From the NCBI RefSeq assembly GCF_024679245.1, contig NC_090191.1:39492524-39556523 (forward strand): a stretch of 64,000 nucleotides of DNA, read 5' to 3'. Numbering within the stretch: position 1 is the first letter of the stretch; every line of letters starts with the position of its first letter. This document shows, piece after piece, positions 1 through 21,618 of the stretch. This DNA comes from Pseudorasbora parva (Eukaryota > Chordata > Actinopteri > Cypriniformes > Gobionidae). The notes under the pieces are model-generated. The model saw nothing but the letters and a program-made list of their open reading frames with translations, did no database searches and had not been told where the DNA came from. The translations under genes and the position numbers were made by a program.

Positions 1-480
1 TTATGGACCGACGCTTTGTGCACTGGTGCGCAGTCATGTTGGAACAGGAAGAGGCCGTCCCCAAACTGTTCCCACAAAATTGGGAGCATAAAATTGTCCA
101 AAATGTCTTGGTATGCTAAAGCATTAAGAGTTCCTTTCACTGGAACTAAGGGGCCGGGGCTAACCCCAATCCCTGAAAAACAACCCCACACCATAATCCC
201 TGTCGTTCCCAATTGCTGCTACTTTATTATAATATTACTAACATTTGTGCGTGGAATATTTAGTAGTGAGGACATTTCATGGACTTATTGCACAGTTGGC
301 AGCCTATCACGGTCCCACGCTTGAGTTCACTGAGCTCCTGAGAGCGAGCCATTCTTACACTAATGTGTGTAGAAGCGTCTCCAGGCCTAGTGCTTGGTTT
401 ATACACCTGTGGCCATGAAGAGATTGATCACCTGAATTCAGTGATTTAGAGGGATGTCCCAATACTTTTGGGAATATTGT
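1..480 (-). mobile_element. Tc1/mariner transposon fragment (3' part of transposase plus terminal repeat)
   Basis: Read on the minus strand, about 1-230 encodes a decayed C-terminal piece of a Tc1-type transposase, with recognisable stretches such as WGCFSGIG, LVPVKGTLNA, YQDILDNFMLP and LWEQFGDGLFLFQHD. The second catalytic Asp is in the QHD triplet. The right edge, near 450-475, carries the terminal sequence GTCCCAATACTTTTG typical of fish Tc1 inverted repeats. The element is cut by the window start. A related internal fragment lies at 62990-63420 on the opposite strand. It sits in a cmah intron. Confidence 0.8.
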
Positions 481-493
481 ATTTCTATATTAA

Positions 494-1159
494 CTCTTTC
501 CCCGGCAAACACGGAAATTTCTGTTATTTGTGAGAAAACGCTTCCAGGCCAATGACGGAATTTTCCGGGTTTCCGTGTTTTCACTGTCGGGCGCTAGGGG
601 GGCGCTATTGCGCATCTTCTGAATGAGTACTGAATCTCCTGATCAAAACACACGTGAGGAAGACGCAGTGAAACGAGCGATTGCATGTAATCATATGCAT
701 ATTAAAAATAACGTGATCATCCTCATTAAACAGCATATGAATCAAAACTGCCTAATGTTACTGAATGAAATGTGGACCCAGGACGAACTACAGGACTGTG
801 TAAGCATTAGGGGTGTTGATGGACTCGATCTACTCCATCTGTGTATGATCATCTCTGAATCTGATCTGGAAACAGTCTTTCACAAAAAAAAATGATTTTC
901 TCAGCTTTTTGTTCAAAATGTTGCTTTTTTTATGAAACCTACACATATTCAAGTGTTGATAAAAAAGGAATGCATGAAGCTAGAATAAAACGGGGGGGGG
1001 GGTTGTTTAAAAGAAGAGGGTCAGCTCTTTATTTTGATATATTGCATGCTCAGATATTCATTAAACAAAATATTCTATGGGCTATTAAATTTTGGTGAAA
1101 ATTGTCAAAAACCCTGGCGGTGGCTGGCAACTTTTTTTTAAACGCTGGCGGGGAAAGAG
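494..1159. mobile_element. TTAA-flanked DNA transposon derivative, copy 1 (piggyBac-like)
   Basis: A 666-bp element bounded by TTAA at 490-493 and 1160-1163. Its inverted termini read CTCTTTCCCCGGCAAACAC on the left and, on the complement of the right end, CTCTTTCCCCGCCAGCG. TTAA duplication is the hallmark of the piggyBac and Kolobok groups. A 90-codon open frame (623-895, +) lies inside; I do not recognise it, and the second copy (1791-6552) has lost the frame. A third, truncated terminus lies at 10846-10880. All three copies are in cmah introns. Confidence 0.75.
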
Positions 1160-1363
1160 TTAACATATTTTAATGTCAGCATATTTATTGAACAAAAATT
1201 ATTTTATTCATCAAAATAAAACAAAATTTGCTAAAGTGATTGTTTTATGTTTACATTAAATATACATTGAATATCTAAAGTCTTTGTTACACATTCAGGT
1301 TTATTTCTTTAAAATTAACATTACGGAAACAGGCAACTCTGCATTGAAATTATAATTTGACAG

Positions 1364-11104
<9,741 letters not shown>

Positions 11105-11109
11105 TGCAT

Positions 11110-11480
<371 letters not shown>

Positions 11481-12894
11481 CCCACACTACGGTAATCTGT
11501 GTCAGTTGCATGTGGTTTTAAGGGGTCTGAGGTACTGATGCTGCTCAATCATATGTTTTGGGATTTCTAATCTTATGCTCATTTTATATTATGTTGAAAT
11601 GTATAATGAAATACTTGATTGTGGTGTAAATAAGAATGATTGTTTTCCCTGGCACCTTAACACTGAACACTGTAATATTATGAGATACGGATCACTTTAT
11701 AATCAACTATACTTGAATTACTGTAAAAAAGCATTTATCAAATAAATGTTTTAAGAGACTGTGTGCTATTTAATAAACATTACATATGCGAAACGTTTAA
11801 TTGGGTTGATATAATCCTTTTATATTTGTATCTTGCAGTTGATCATGCTTGAGTCACATACACACACTTAACACATTCAGCAAAACACAAGAATGGTAAC
11901 ATATATGGTAGCTGTACTAAGTCAAGAGTAAATCTAAAGTTTAAATGACTAAATATTTATTTTTATTTAGTTTTTTACTTTTAGTACTTAATTTATTTCC
12001 ATTAGATTGACATGGCATTTTCATTTAAGTTGAACATTTATTCGGATAATATAATTTGTAATAAAAAAAAAATTTCATTGAAAAAACGACTAATATAAAA
12101 TAAATGTAAAATATAAACCACAATAGACATTCATCTGTGTTATTTTAGTAGACTTTTATAGTATTACTAATATTTACAATATTCTACAAATTTATTTATT
12201 TTTATAAATTCTTGGATGTTATTTTTAGTTGCTTTTGTCAATTGTATTTATTTTCTATATTTCCATTTAGCTTTATTTTTATTTCAGTTTTAGTCATTTT
12301 TGTACTTCAATTTCACTTCAAATTCAACTTATTTTATTCCAGTTAAGGCAAGAGTTGTTGTTTTTTAGTTCAGTTAATGAGAGTGACTTTTCAGTTAACA
12401 GCACTGACATAAATTATGCTTCGATGTTGACAAAAACATTTCTGGTCAGAGAAAAACATGTTTCTCATGCATCACATCAGAACTGCTAAATAAAGCCCTG
12501 CTCTCATTAGAAAGGGGAAACATGACGATGTGCAAAGAGCTACACCACATATGCATGCAGGTTATGATGCTCAATATGCTGAAGAACATTTTAAATGATT
12601 TTAGTTTTGCAAACATGATTGCACGATTAAAATTACTTTTGTGGTTTAGATCCCAAATTCATAAATCATGGTATTAAAATCTTCATCCTTTGCATTTACC
12701 CAGTTAACCTTGCGATAACCAGCGCTCAAATGGTGAGGCGGAGGAAGTGGTTTACCACAATGCAGTGCGATGTATTTCAGCCGCACTGCTGTTTGACAGA
12801 AGCAGAAGTTAGTAAAAAAAACACACCAAGTTAGGGCAATGTTCACACCACTACCAGGAAACCGCTCTCACTCAATCATCAGTCAAACTCAGTG
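11481..12894. other. cmah-glipr1 intergenic interval
   Basis: It contains the cmah polyadenylation signal (11741-11746) and AT-rich DNA. About 11930-12400 is a low-complexity segment rich in TTTTATTT and TTTTAGTT motifs that resembles the AACTAAAA-rich repeat at 23910-24310 and 37620-37860, in opposite orientation. The last 200 bp before the glipr1 start are single-copy in appearance and probably hold its promoter and 5' UTR; I see no clear TATA box. Confidence 0.5.
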
Positions 12895-15800
12895 ATGAGG
12901 GACTTTATTTACGTTTTGATTTCTGTCACAGTTCTACTAAATGTGGTTTCCACCGAGCCCTTCTTCGATATCAGGGATCCAGCATTTATTGAGGAATGTG
13001 TGAGAGAACACAACATGGGCCGCACCAACGTGAATCCACCGGCCAGCAACATGCGCTACATGGTAAATATGAGATGATTTTGATGTCTCTAATCGGAGAC
13101 CAGCAGGTTCAGATGGAGTCTTATACAGTGTAAGATGTTTTAAACAGAGCTGGACTTACTGCCGAAAGCATAATCAGATTAAAATTCACATCTTTTAGTT
13201 AAGAGATTATGTGTGAACAGGGGTTTTTAACAATATACACTTTAAAAAATGTTAAATTGGATCAGGCAATTAAAGTAGTTGCATTACCTGTAAATCATCA
13301 GTATGATGAACACATACGAGGTGCGAACGAACTGACTCACTGGGCCAATCATAAAACTTGTTTTTCTATGTTTTTTTATTTTTTGGTATCTTTACAACTG
13401 TTTTAACTCTCCTTGTTTTTAAATTTTAATTCATACACATTCTTTTCTCTCTTCTTTTCTGCATATGTTACCACTATTTTAATTCATTTCTATGTAAAGC
13501 ACTTTGAATTGTCATTGGGTATGAAATGTGCTATACAAATAAACTTGCCTTGCCTATGTTAAACATGTGCAGCTAGACTATGGAAGGCCAATAGGGCCAA
13601 AACCCATGAAACTAAGGGTGTACTCACACTAGGCACGGTTGCCTTCTACCGTGCCTGAATGCGATTCAAGACGTGCGCTAATTCACACATTTATACGTTA
13701 ATCAGCACTTATAGTCCCTGGAAAAATTAGTTTTATTTATAATGATTTCATCTGAAAAAGGTGTCACGTGTCTTGAGTGTGTCTGATCATTATAAGGCAT
13801 CATAATGAATTCGAACACTGCAGAAAATGTACAAAAGATTCATAAGGCTTAAAGGGTTAGTTCACCCAAAAATGAAAATTCTGTCATTAATTCCTCACCC
13901 TCATGTCCTTCATCTTCAAAACCCAAACTAAGAGATTTTGATGAAATCTGAGAGCTCTCTGACCCCTCCATAGACAGCTGTTTGATAACCACTTTCAAGG
14001 TCCGGAAAGGTATAAAACATCATTAAAATAGTCCAAGTGACTACAGTGGTTCAACCTTATTTTAATGAAGCGACGAGAATACTTTTTGTTGAGCAAAAAC
14101 AAACAAAAGTAACGGCTTTATTTAAAAAAATTCTACGCAGTTTCCGTTGTCAACAGTGCAGCGCTTTCGAGATCTACGGCAGCCGATGCGGTTCACATGA
14201 GCATGCGTGTGATGACCATAGACTATGAAAAAATATAAACGTAGTGTCCGTGACGTCACCCATAGGATTCCGATAAGCCGTTCTGATGCTTAAAGTAGGG
14301 GCGAGCTGGGCGTCGCCATCTTGCGAGCGAGTCATCGTGTGTCACTCCCGGATAACAGAAAATGGGCAAAAGGGCGGGGTGTGGACGAGCTTAGGAGACG
14401 CAATGACTATAGAGCAGAGGTCACTAATAGGTGGACCGCGGTCCGGATCCGGACCCAGCCGCCGTTCTGTCCGGACCCGGACCAATAACCCCTAAATTAT
14501 TTAAAATGATTTACTTTTGACGGAGCGTTTCTATTTTAATCGGCGCAGTTTTTCTAGCATCTATGGTACTGGTTTAGCGCGGCCCAGGAAACTCACAGAC
14601 CAATAGCATGCGTTGTAAATCATGTCACGTGATGCTACTCGAGTCAGACAGTGAGAGATACACACAGACACGCACAGGGAGAGACGAGACGAAAATGAGA
14701 TAACGTTTCACATGGCGTGCTCTATAAAAAGAAAAGTGTACAGCGAAAACAGAGCTTTAATCAAGAATGGACAGATTCTTACATGTTCATTCTTCCCACG
14801 GGCAGTTCAAAACCAGTATGTCTCATATGTTCAGAGACTGTCGCGATTATTAAAAGTCAATTGAAGCGCCACTAGCACAAATCTTTTGACCATACATACC
14901 CACTCAAATCCGCACTGAGGGCACAGAAAATAAACGATCTAAAAGCCCAATATGATCGATCCAGCAGAATCCTAACACATTCATCCACTGCCCAACAACG
15001 TGCTAACGAATGTTCCCTTAAAGTTGCTTGGATTTTGGGCAAACATAAAAAAACCTTTACTGATGGAGGGGTTGTCAAGGAGTGCATGAGTGCGGTAGCT
15101 GAAACCTTATTTGAGGGAAAACAAAAAGAAGACGTGTGTAAAAATCAAGCAAATATGAAAAGAGAAGGAGAAAGAGAAAAGGAGATGTTAAAGCTGTTCA
15201 ATTGTTAATGTGTTGAAATTGTTTATTTTAAAATGTGTTTAAACTTAAGATGTGAAAGGGAGTTAACTAAAAAGTAAAAGGGAAACTCAATCTATACTTT
15301 TTATTTCATTTTTCTAAAATTAAGCACTTTATTTTGAGATGCACTCTGTTGTGTTTTATTTATTTATAATTTATTTTTAAATGCAGCCTTTATTTTATTT
15401 AAATTGATAATTTATTATTAGAGTACGTATTATTTCCCTACAGCTCAATAAATAAACAGACAATAAATATTGTTGAAGTATTATTAAATTTACTTTCATT
15501 TTATTTGACAGTTGTCTCTTGACTAGGGTTACTTACATATTTTCATACAACTACTAGGCTGTGGCACTGAATGATAACACAAGTTAGACATTGTGATGTT
15601 GCGGACCTTTGGTTGCTGATTTTTTTTCTAACTGGACCTCTTAGAATTTTAATTGAATACCCCTGCTATAGAGGGAATGCATCAACGTCACTTTCCTGCC
15701 GTAACGCCCCCTCAGCCGGGGCTGAGTGGCAGAAGAGCTGCTGCGTGACTGGAGTTAATGGAGGAAAACACGAGTAAAGCAAACAATCCTAACAACTTAC

Positions 15801-18800
15801 CAAAGATTCAGTGATCCATGGATAATGATATGCGGCCAGGAATCATGTTTTCCTGACATTTTTAGGAGCCTGATTTCGACATGAATGTTTATAACTGTCA
15901 TTCATCAAATTTATCGAGTGAATCCCGCATGTATATGTGGATGGGTTAGTGTTTTGAAGCGTGTAGTGGTGGTAATATACTTTATATTCACTAAAAGCTG
16001 TCACTCATTCAATAAACGCAATCTCATAAAGTTCCGCAGTGACGTTGGTATACAATGAATCTCTTATTTTCACAATGTCTGCACTTACAGAGGATTGCTG
16101 CGCGTGTTTAACTGAACTCAGCGCCTGGACAAACTCAAGCGGTGAGTGATTCCAAATTCAACACCCGTGATTGGCCAATTCCGTTGCAGAAGTCTACAAA
16201 CATGTCTGTGATTGGCTACATTACTCACCGAGGCGAAAACATGTTGGAAATGTAATCATTTGACAAGTGCAAATACAGATACACACTGGATCTTTTGCTA
16301 GCTCCTTTTCGCTGATAATACGCAATTATTACAAATTTTTACAGAGGATTACAGATCACAGACAAGCAGTTATGGGCAGCGTTTCACTCTAAAAGCAGAA
16401 GCTGCAGCAGGTGGCAGTGGTTTGAGTGAAAAAATTATACGCTATTATCAAGTCCATCTCTAGTCCGGAACAGCGATGACTATGCGGTCCGTGGACAAGC
16501 CGGGCCTGGTTTTGTGTGTTTTTGCTGTATTCACGCTGTAAACTAATGCTGCCTCTCAGTCTTTCTGCCACTCAGTGGGGCGTAATCACAGTCGCTCCAG
16601 CTGGCGGTGACGTCACGTGCATTCCCTCTATAGACGACGGATAAATGGCTATCCACCTGTCACTCAAAGTAACCACGCCCTTAATTATGCAGAACTTTAA
16701 GTGTTTATATAACTTAAACGAATGAGTTATAAAAAAAATCACCCACCCCACAGTTGTCATGAAGGTCAAAATTAGCCGTTTAGACCAAAACCACAATTTG
16801 TACCAGGTTGTAAACATGTTTTTTTCTGCTGTAAAGTTGAGAATTTTAACATGGGGCTCAATGAGATTCTGCTCCTTCTGGAGCCTGTCTCTAGTAGCCA
16901 TTTGAAGAATTGCAGTTTACATTACTTCCGTAATGGCTTCAAGAGAGATCGCGGGAGTTTGCCGCTTGGTGATGACGCAGGAGTTGCACTGTATTTACAA
17001 TGGAAGCTGTATAGCACCGGCTAGAATAGATAATTTGCAGGTATGCATGTGGGTCTACGGATTGTTTATAAGATGAAATCGTATGGGTGCAGAGCATCCA
17101 CATTAATCAGAAATGAAGCTGTAATGCGCGTATGTGTCTGTGTGCAGACGTGGGATGAAGGGCTGGCGGTGACGGCGCGGGCCTGGGCCAGATTCTGCAT
17201 CTTTAAACATAACATTCACCGTAAGGAGGTGAGAAGGGTGCACCCTACGTTCCCTTCTGTGGGTGAAAACATCTGGGTTGGATATCCCTACAGCTATTTC
17301 ACAGTGAAATCTGCAGTGAAGTCTTGGGTGGATGAGGTCAAAGATTACAATTACTATCAGAACCAGTGCACAAAAGTGTGCGGTCACTACACACAGGTAT
17401 ACGCTCAGATCTGGTTAAAGCTTAACCGAACACTCACGCGTCCAAACATAAGTGAATAAACCTCTCTGTATTGCTTGTTTTCTGCACATTAAGGTTGTTT
17501 GGGCTGATACGTATAAGGTTGGTTGTGCCGCGCAGGCCTGTCCAAACGGGGTGGCTGAAACCGGTTTCTCAACACTGCCAGCAATCATATTTGTGTGCAA
17601 CTATGCAACAGCGTAAGTAAAAAAAGCAGACACATCAACACTTCAGCATCAGTAAATCAGCTTTGCAAGCCAATAAAATGGTGCTGTTTTATTATAATTG
17701 TAAAATGCACCCCTTCCTTTGATGCATGGCTAAAAGAAGTGTTCACTTGCATTAAATTGGAAAAAATCAGACTGTCACTCACTGGTTCTTTAAGGGGGGG
17801 TGAAACACTCAGTTTCAGTCAATCTCATGTCAATCTTGAGTACCTATAGAGTAGTATTGAATCCTTCATATCTCCAAAAAAGTCCTTATTTTTATTATAT
17901 TTATAAAAGAAAGCCAGGCTGTACCGAGTCTTTCCGGAAAAAAACGAGCGGCTGGAGGTGTATCGTGAAAGAATGACGAGCGCGCAGCTAGTGCACGAGA
18001 GCTTCTGAAAGCTGACATCGCCAAGCGTGGAAAAGAAAACGTTACCCTAATAAACAATGGCTATCAATCAGATTCAACTAATACAGATATAATCCAGAAT
18101 CGGATTCGAGGGCTAAAATAAAATTGAACAGAATAAGCAGCAACAGCAGGACGTCCGTCTCGGTGGTATGGACTGTATTTAGTGGCCTGTCAACATTTGC
18201 GTTTGTTTACTTGTGGATTGTGGATTGTGAGGACATGATTTGGTTTATGGACTATTGTATGCGACTAAATCTTAGCAATCGCAAGCAAAACGGTTTTTCA
18301 CGTCAGACTAGTGTTATAGTGTTACATAGAAAAACAATGGAGTAGCGCATTTGAATGTGCTTTGTGTGAGCTTCACCTAGGTTTATGTTTGGGGTGGCTT
18401 TACAATAAACAAACAGATACCTATAGTGGTCAGCTAAACAAATGTATTTAAACACACGCCATAAATGATATCACATGCTTCATTGATAAATTAACTATAC
18501 GATCGTGTTGATCACTGATGTTTTACTCACGCGACGATAGCCAACAACATAGACATTTGAAGCAGTTTTACTCACCACCTGCTTCCAAAGCACGATTGTG
18601 AACCTTTATAGTCACCGCTCCATCAAAAACACACTTCTCTGCAAAATTGAGATGAAAACTTTTTCAAAAAGTTGATATTGCTTAAATTACTTTGAGTTAA
18701 AGTAATTTGAATCCATATGTTACTATGATCATATCATACTTTACAGTGTATTAACTCTTCAAATAAAGTCCATAAAAATAGGGGCCAATGTACTGGGTTA

Positions 18801-21618
18801 ATATGAAATCATATTTTGAATTATGCATTGCATAGAGTTATAACTTAGTTGACGTTGAAGGAAATGGAAATTTTGCAATCCCAGTCTTTTCTGTTTATCT
18901 ATGGATGTTTGTCTGACAGTAAGGTTATATCAAACGAATGCTCGTTGGCAGGTTTATTGCAGGTGTACCAAGAATAAAGAACCACATGAATGCCTTTTAA
19001 TGAAAAGCAGGAAGCCGCAGCATGTTTTGGTAACGTTTGCTAAGCCTGAACTTGTTTTCAACAGAGGAAATTACCAAGGTGAGGCTCCATACACAACAGG
19101 GACCCAGTGCAGCGGCTGCCCTCGAGAGACGTGTGAGAACAAACTCTGCCGTAAGTGTCACTGACAAACACACTCATCCTTTTCAGCAATACTTTACATC
19201 ACATCTCTCTCTTTCTTTCACAGGCAACTCAACCCGCGATGCGCTGCAGAGTAAGACACGTCCTGATCTCTCAATCTGAATCTACTCTGATCTGTTCACT
19301 CACAATAATGAATGTCTGACCGTCATCACGCAAAATGCCAGGGTTTTTTTTATTTAATTTTTAATTACCCATTTGCTTGGTCACTCCAAAAAAAGCTGGG
19401 TTTTTAATATTTTTACTTAGTGTTGGGTAGTATCTCTATAACTCAGCTGCTGGGTCATCACATGAGGCTTTCCTGTAGCTCAACCAGTAGAGCGTGGCGC
19501 TAGCAACGCCAAGGTCATGGGTTCGATTCCCAGGGAAAGCAAGAACTGACAATAATGTAAAAATGTGTACCTTGAATGCTATGTAAGTCGCTTTGGATAA
19601 AAGCGTCTGCCAAATGTGTAAATGTAAATGTATCACATACCTATCCAGCGTTAGGTCAATGTAACCTAATGTTTGATAGTCCGTCCCAAACCGGTTACAA
19701 CTGGACACGTTTTGTCAATGCACATTTTGTGTTCTGTTCTAAGAGAAAACTTCCTGGATGAAATTAAGGTTTGTATTACATTTATTTAATTATTTAATTA
19801 GATGATCCCTATTTGAGACTGATGGTATGAATGCATCACATAAATCCCGTGCTCCATGGGCACTGTTATTGATAGAGGAAAAAGCAAAAGTTGTTTTACA
19901 CTCCGTGATAAAGGCCAATTAAATATTTTGCGGCAAACAGAAATACGTTCAGTTATCCAGATGGCGACAACTTGACGTGATCAAATGTAAAAGTGTCCTG
20001 ATTGACTGATGAGCCGATCGGCGATCGCATATGCCAAGTGTAAACGCAGACAGAATACGTTACCTCTACAGTAGATTATTTATGATAACAAGCTAAATAA
20101 ATAACAAGCAAGTTACATTAGACGCCGATCTCATGCAGTCAGACTGGATGTTTATAAAGCAGTCAAGCCAGGCTTTTTGGTGAGGCACACACTGTTTTTG
20201 GGCTGGTGTCCTCTCTGCTTGATTCGTCACAAATGTGTTTCTACAGAGTGCGCCATACTATAGACTAGCTAGACCGATAAAAATGACTTTATTCAACAAA
20301 CATAGACCGGAGGAAGTTCACTTCGGGCCAGGTGCGTAACCGTAACCGTGGCAAAACGCGTTCATCCGATGAAACCGTTTATAGCAGTCTGGCTCCATCG
20401 TAAACGTTTGTGTTGTTCTCTGACTCCCAAAGATTAAAATCGGCTCCAGTCGAAGGAAAGAGTCTGTTAGTGTGTTCAGTTCAGTCTCAGAAGGTTTAGC
20501 TAGTCGTTCAGTGTGTCCCCGATTTGAAAGATGTTTGGAACCATTGATGCCAATTAAGATCCTTTATATTAAAGAGAGTAGATGACGACAGGACATTAAT
20601 ATTATATTTGGAGACACTTAAAACTAGGGCTGTGCAATATATAGAAATTATCGAAATATCGCAAATGTACATATCGCAATATGCATATCGCAACGGCACA
20701 CAATATCTGAATGACATTAATAGGCAACCACTTCAACAGTGTGAAAAGTGTACGTTTTAGGTTGTTATATAGCAGAGAATAGACTGGACACACAACTACT
20801 AATACTTATGTGACTTGCTTGACGTTAAAAAGAGTTATTATACGTAATAACTTGCGAAAAACAACTCCTTGCAGTCTTGCGCTTTTAACACACATACACA
20901 CACACACACACCGAAATATGCGCACCCTCTCTGAAAGCATGTGATCCCTTCAGTTCGGCTTTGTGTCTTGTTACACACTCGAACTACCAAATACACACAC
21001 ACATTTTTTTTTTTAAATGTTTGCTAAAAGAAACACTCCTGGTCACTTTCAGAAGTTGTAGCGATGCTTTCTTTTCCCAGAAAGAATGTGAAACAAATGG
21101 TATCGTTCTCAGTTTTTAAATATTTTTTTAAATATAATTAAAATAGATTTTACACACTAATAGCTATATCGTATCGCATATTGAACAAGGTACTGCATAT
21201 CTGATTTTTTTTCAATATCGCACAGCCCTACTTAAAACGTAAATCATATTTCCGTTGTTTATGTATTTAACACAAAAAATGGACAAATGTCTTTAAAACA
21301 ATTCTGGTTCACTAAAAAAATCTTGGTTCTGAAGCAAAACTAGTTGAGAGACACTGAAAATGCAATTGCATTCAGACATTTGTGAGTGTTTTTGGGGTGG
21401 ATGTGGTGATCTTTTCAACAGCATCCTGCTATAAAAGTGTCTCTAAGCCTGACTGTGTGTGTGCAGGTTATAACTGGACTCCTGACTGGGACCCTGCGCT
21501 GTCTACCTGCGGCGGCTTCTGCCTGGCGGTTGTGATTATCAGACTCGTATCCGTCCCGCTCACGTTTATCAGCGTTTACTGCCTGCAGTGCCGTTACAGC
21601 CTGTTTGCATACGAGTGA
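12895..21618 (+). CDS. glipr1: GLIPR1-type CAP/CRISP-family membrane protein, complete, six exons
   Basis: Exons: 12895-13062, 17148-17396, 17494-17612, 19065-19150, 19224-19250 and 21467-21618 (TGA). The total is 801 bp, 266 codons, the same length as human GLIPR1. The ATG at 12895 is chosen because a signal peptide follows (MRDFIYVLISVTVLLNVVST). The CAP domain spans about residues 30-190: His in VREHNMGR, Glu in GENIWVG, then CAP1 (GHYTQVVWADT, across the exon 2/3 junction) and CAP2 (FVCNYATAGNY, across 3/4). A Cys-rich piece follows (TQCSGCPRETCENKLC), then a C-terminal hydrophobic segment (about 235-256) with Arg inside it, leaving a short tail. This architecture is that of GLIPR1, a membrane-anchored member whose biochemical role is unsettled. 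It is convergent with krr1, as in human. Whether it is the a or b fish paralogue I cannot tell. Confidence 0.92.
13480..13556 (+). repeat. 3' tail of a fish non-LTR retroposon
   Basis: The sequence TGTAAAGCACTTTGAATTG followed by GAAATGTGCTATACAAATAA and a short TTGCC-type tail is the familiar 3' end of L2/CR1-like fish retroposons. It is a short, 5'-truncated copy in glipr1 intron 1. Assignment is by recognition only. Confidence 0.6.
13852..14220. mobile_element. Half of a TTAA-flanked DNA element
   Basis: It begins at CTTAAAGGGTTAGTTCACCC, the terminus shared by a large cyprinid family (compare 45461 and 39030-39077), and runs to about 14220, where unrelated repeat sequence takes over. I see no matching right end nearby. 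Confidence 0.55.
14220..16990. mobile_element. Degenerate DNA-transposon complex in glipr1 intron 1
   Basis: Sequence at about 15666-15740 (GAGGGAATGC, then ACGCCCC and CTGAGTGGCAGAA) recurs in opposite orientation at about 16545-16635, so a foldback or inverted-repeat element is present. The hAT element at 14415-15665 is inserted in it. Outer limits are uncertain. Open frames in this stretch (16389-16571, 16572-16901) show no recognisable domain. Confidence 0.45.
14415..15665 (+). mobile_element. hAT transposon with perfect 8-bp duplication, internally deleted
   Basis: The target duplication CTATAGAG is identical at 14407-14414 and 15666-15673. Termini are CAGAGGTCACTAATAGG on the left and AATACCCCTG on the right (complement CAGGGGTATT). 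Part of a transposase reading frame survives on the plus strand at about 14700-15210. Its pieces sit in shifting frames: a Cys pair in PVCLICSETVA resembling the start of a BED-type zinc finger, and hAT N-terminal stretches such as YPLKSALRA and SAVAETLFEGKQKED. The catalytic core is missing, so it is non-autonomous. Confidence 0.85.
17794..18640. mobile_element. TTAA element with poly-G terminus, copy 2, truncated
   Basis: It starts after TTAA at 17790-17793 with GGGGGGGTGAAACACTC and matches 3253-4005 over most of its length. The right part of the element is absent; sequence after about 18640 is unrelated. It lies in glipr1 intron 3. Confidence 0.75.
19467..19645 (+). repeat. tRNA-Ala-derived SINE with intact cloverleaf head
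   Basis: Positions 19467-19541 fold as a tRNA. There is a 7-bp acceptor stem (GCTTTCC with GGAAAGC), a D arm GCTC/GAGC, and an anticodon stem TGGCG/CGCCA around the loop CTAGCAA, giving anticodon AGC (Ala). The T arm has loop TTCGATT with one outer mismatch. Box B-like GGTTCGATTCC is present. It continues into a SINE body ending with GTCGCTTTGGATAAAAGCGT and a TAAATG-rich tail. Degenerate relatives of that body lie at about 28768-28800 and 42880-42915. It is in glipr1 intron 5. Confidence 0.85.
20625..21230. mobile_element. 606-bp hAT MITE with perfect 8-bp duplication
   Basis: Target duplication CTTAAAAC is at 20617-20624 and 21231-21238. Inverted termini are TAGGGCTGTGCAATAT on the left and ATATCGCACAGCCCTA on the right, with ATATCG motifs near both ends. 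There is no coding capacity. It is inserted in glipr1 intron 5. Confidence 0.9.

Noticed and set aside
16..324. 102-codon plus-strand frame at the window start
   Set aside because: It is the antisense shadow of a Tc1 transposase relic on the minus strand.
19467..19541. Functional tRNA-Ala gene
   Set aside because: It runs directly into a SINE body whose relatives occur elsewhere in the window, has a T-stem mismatch, and lacks an immediate poly-T terminator.
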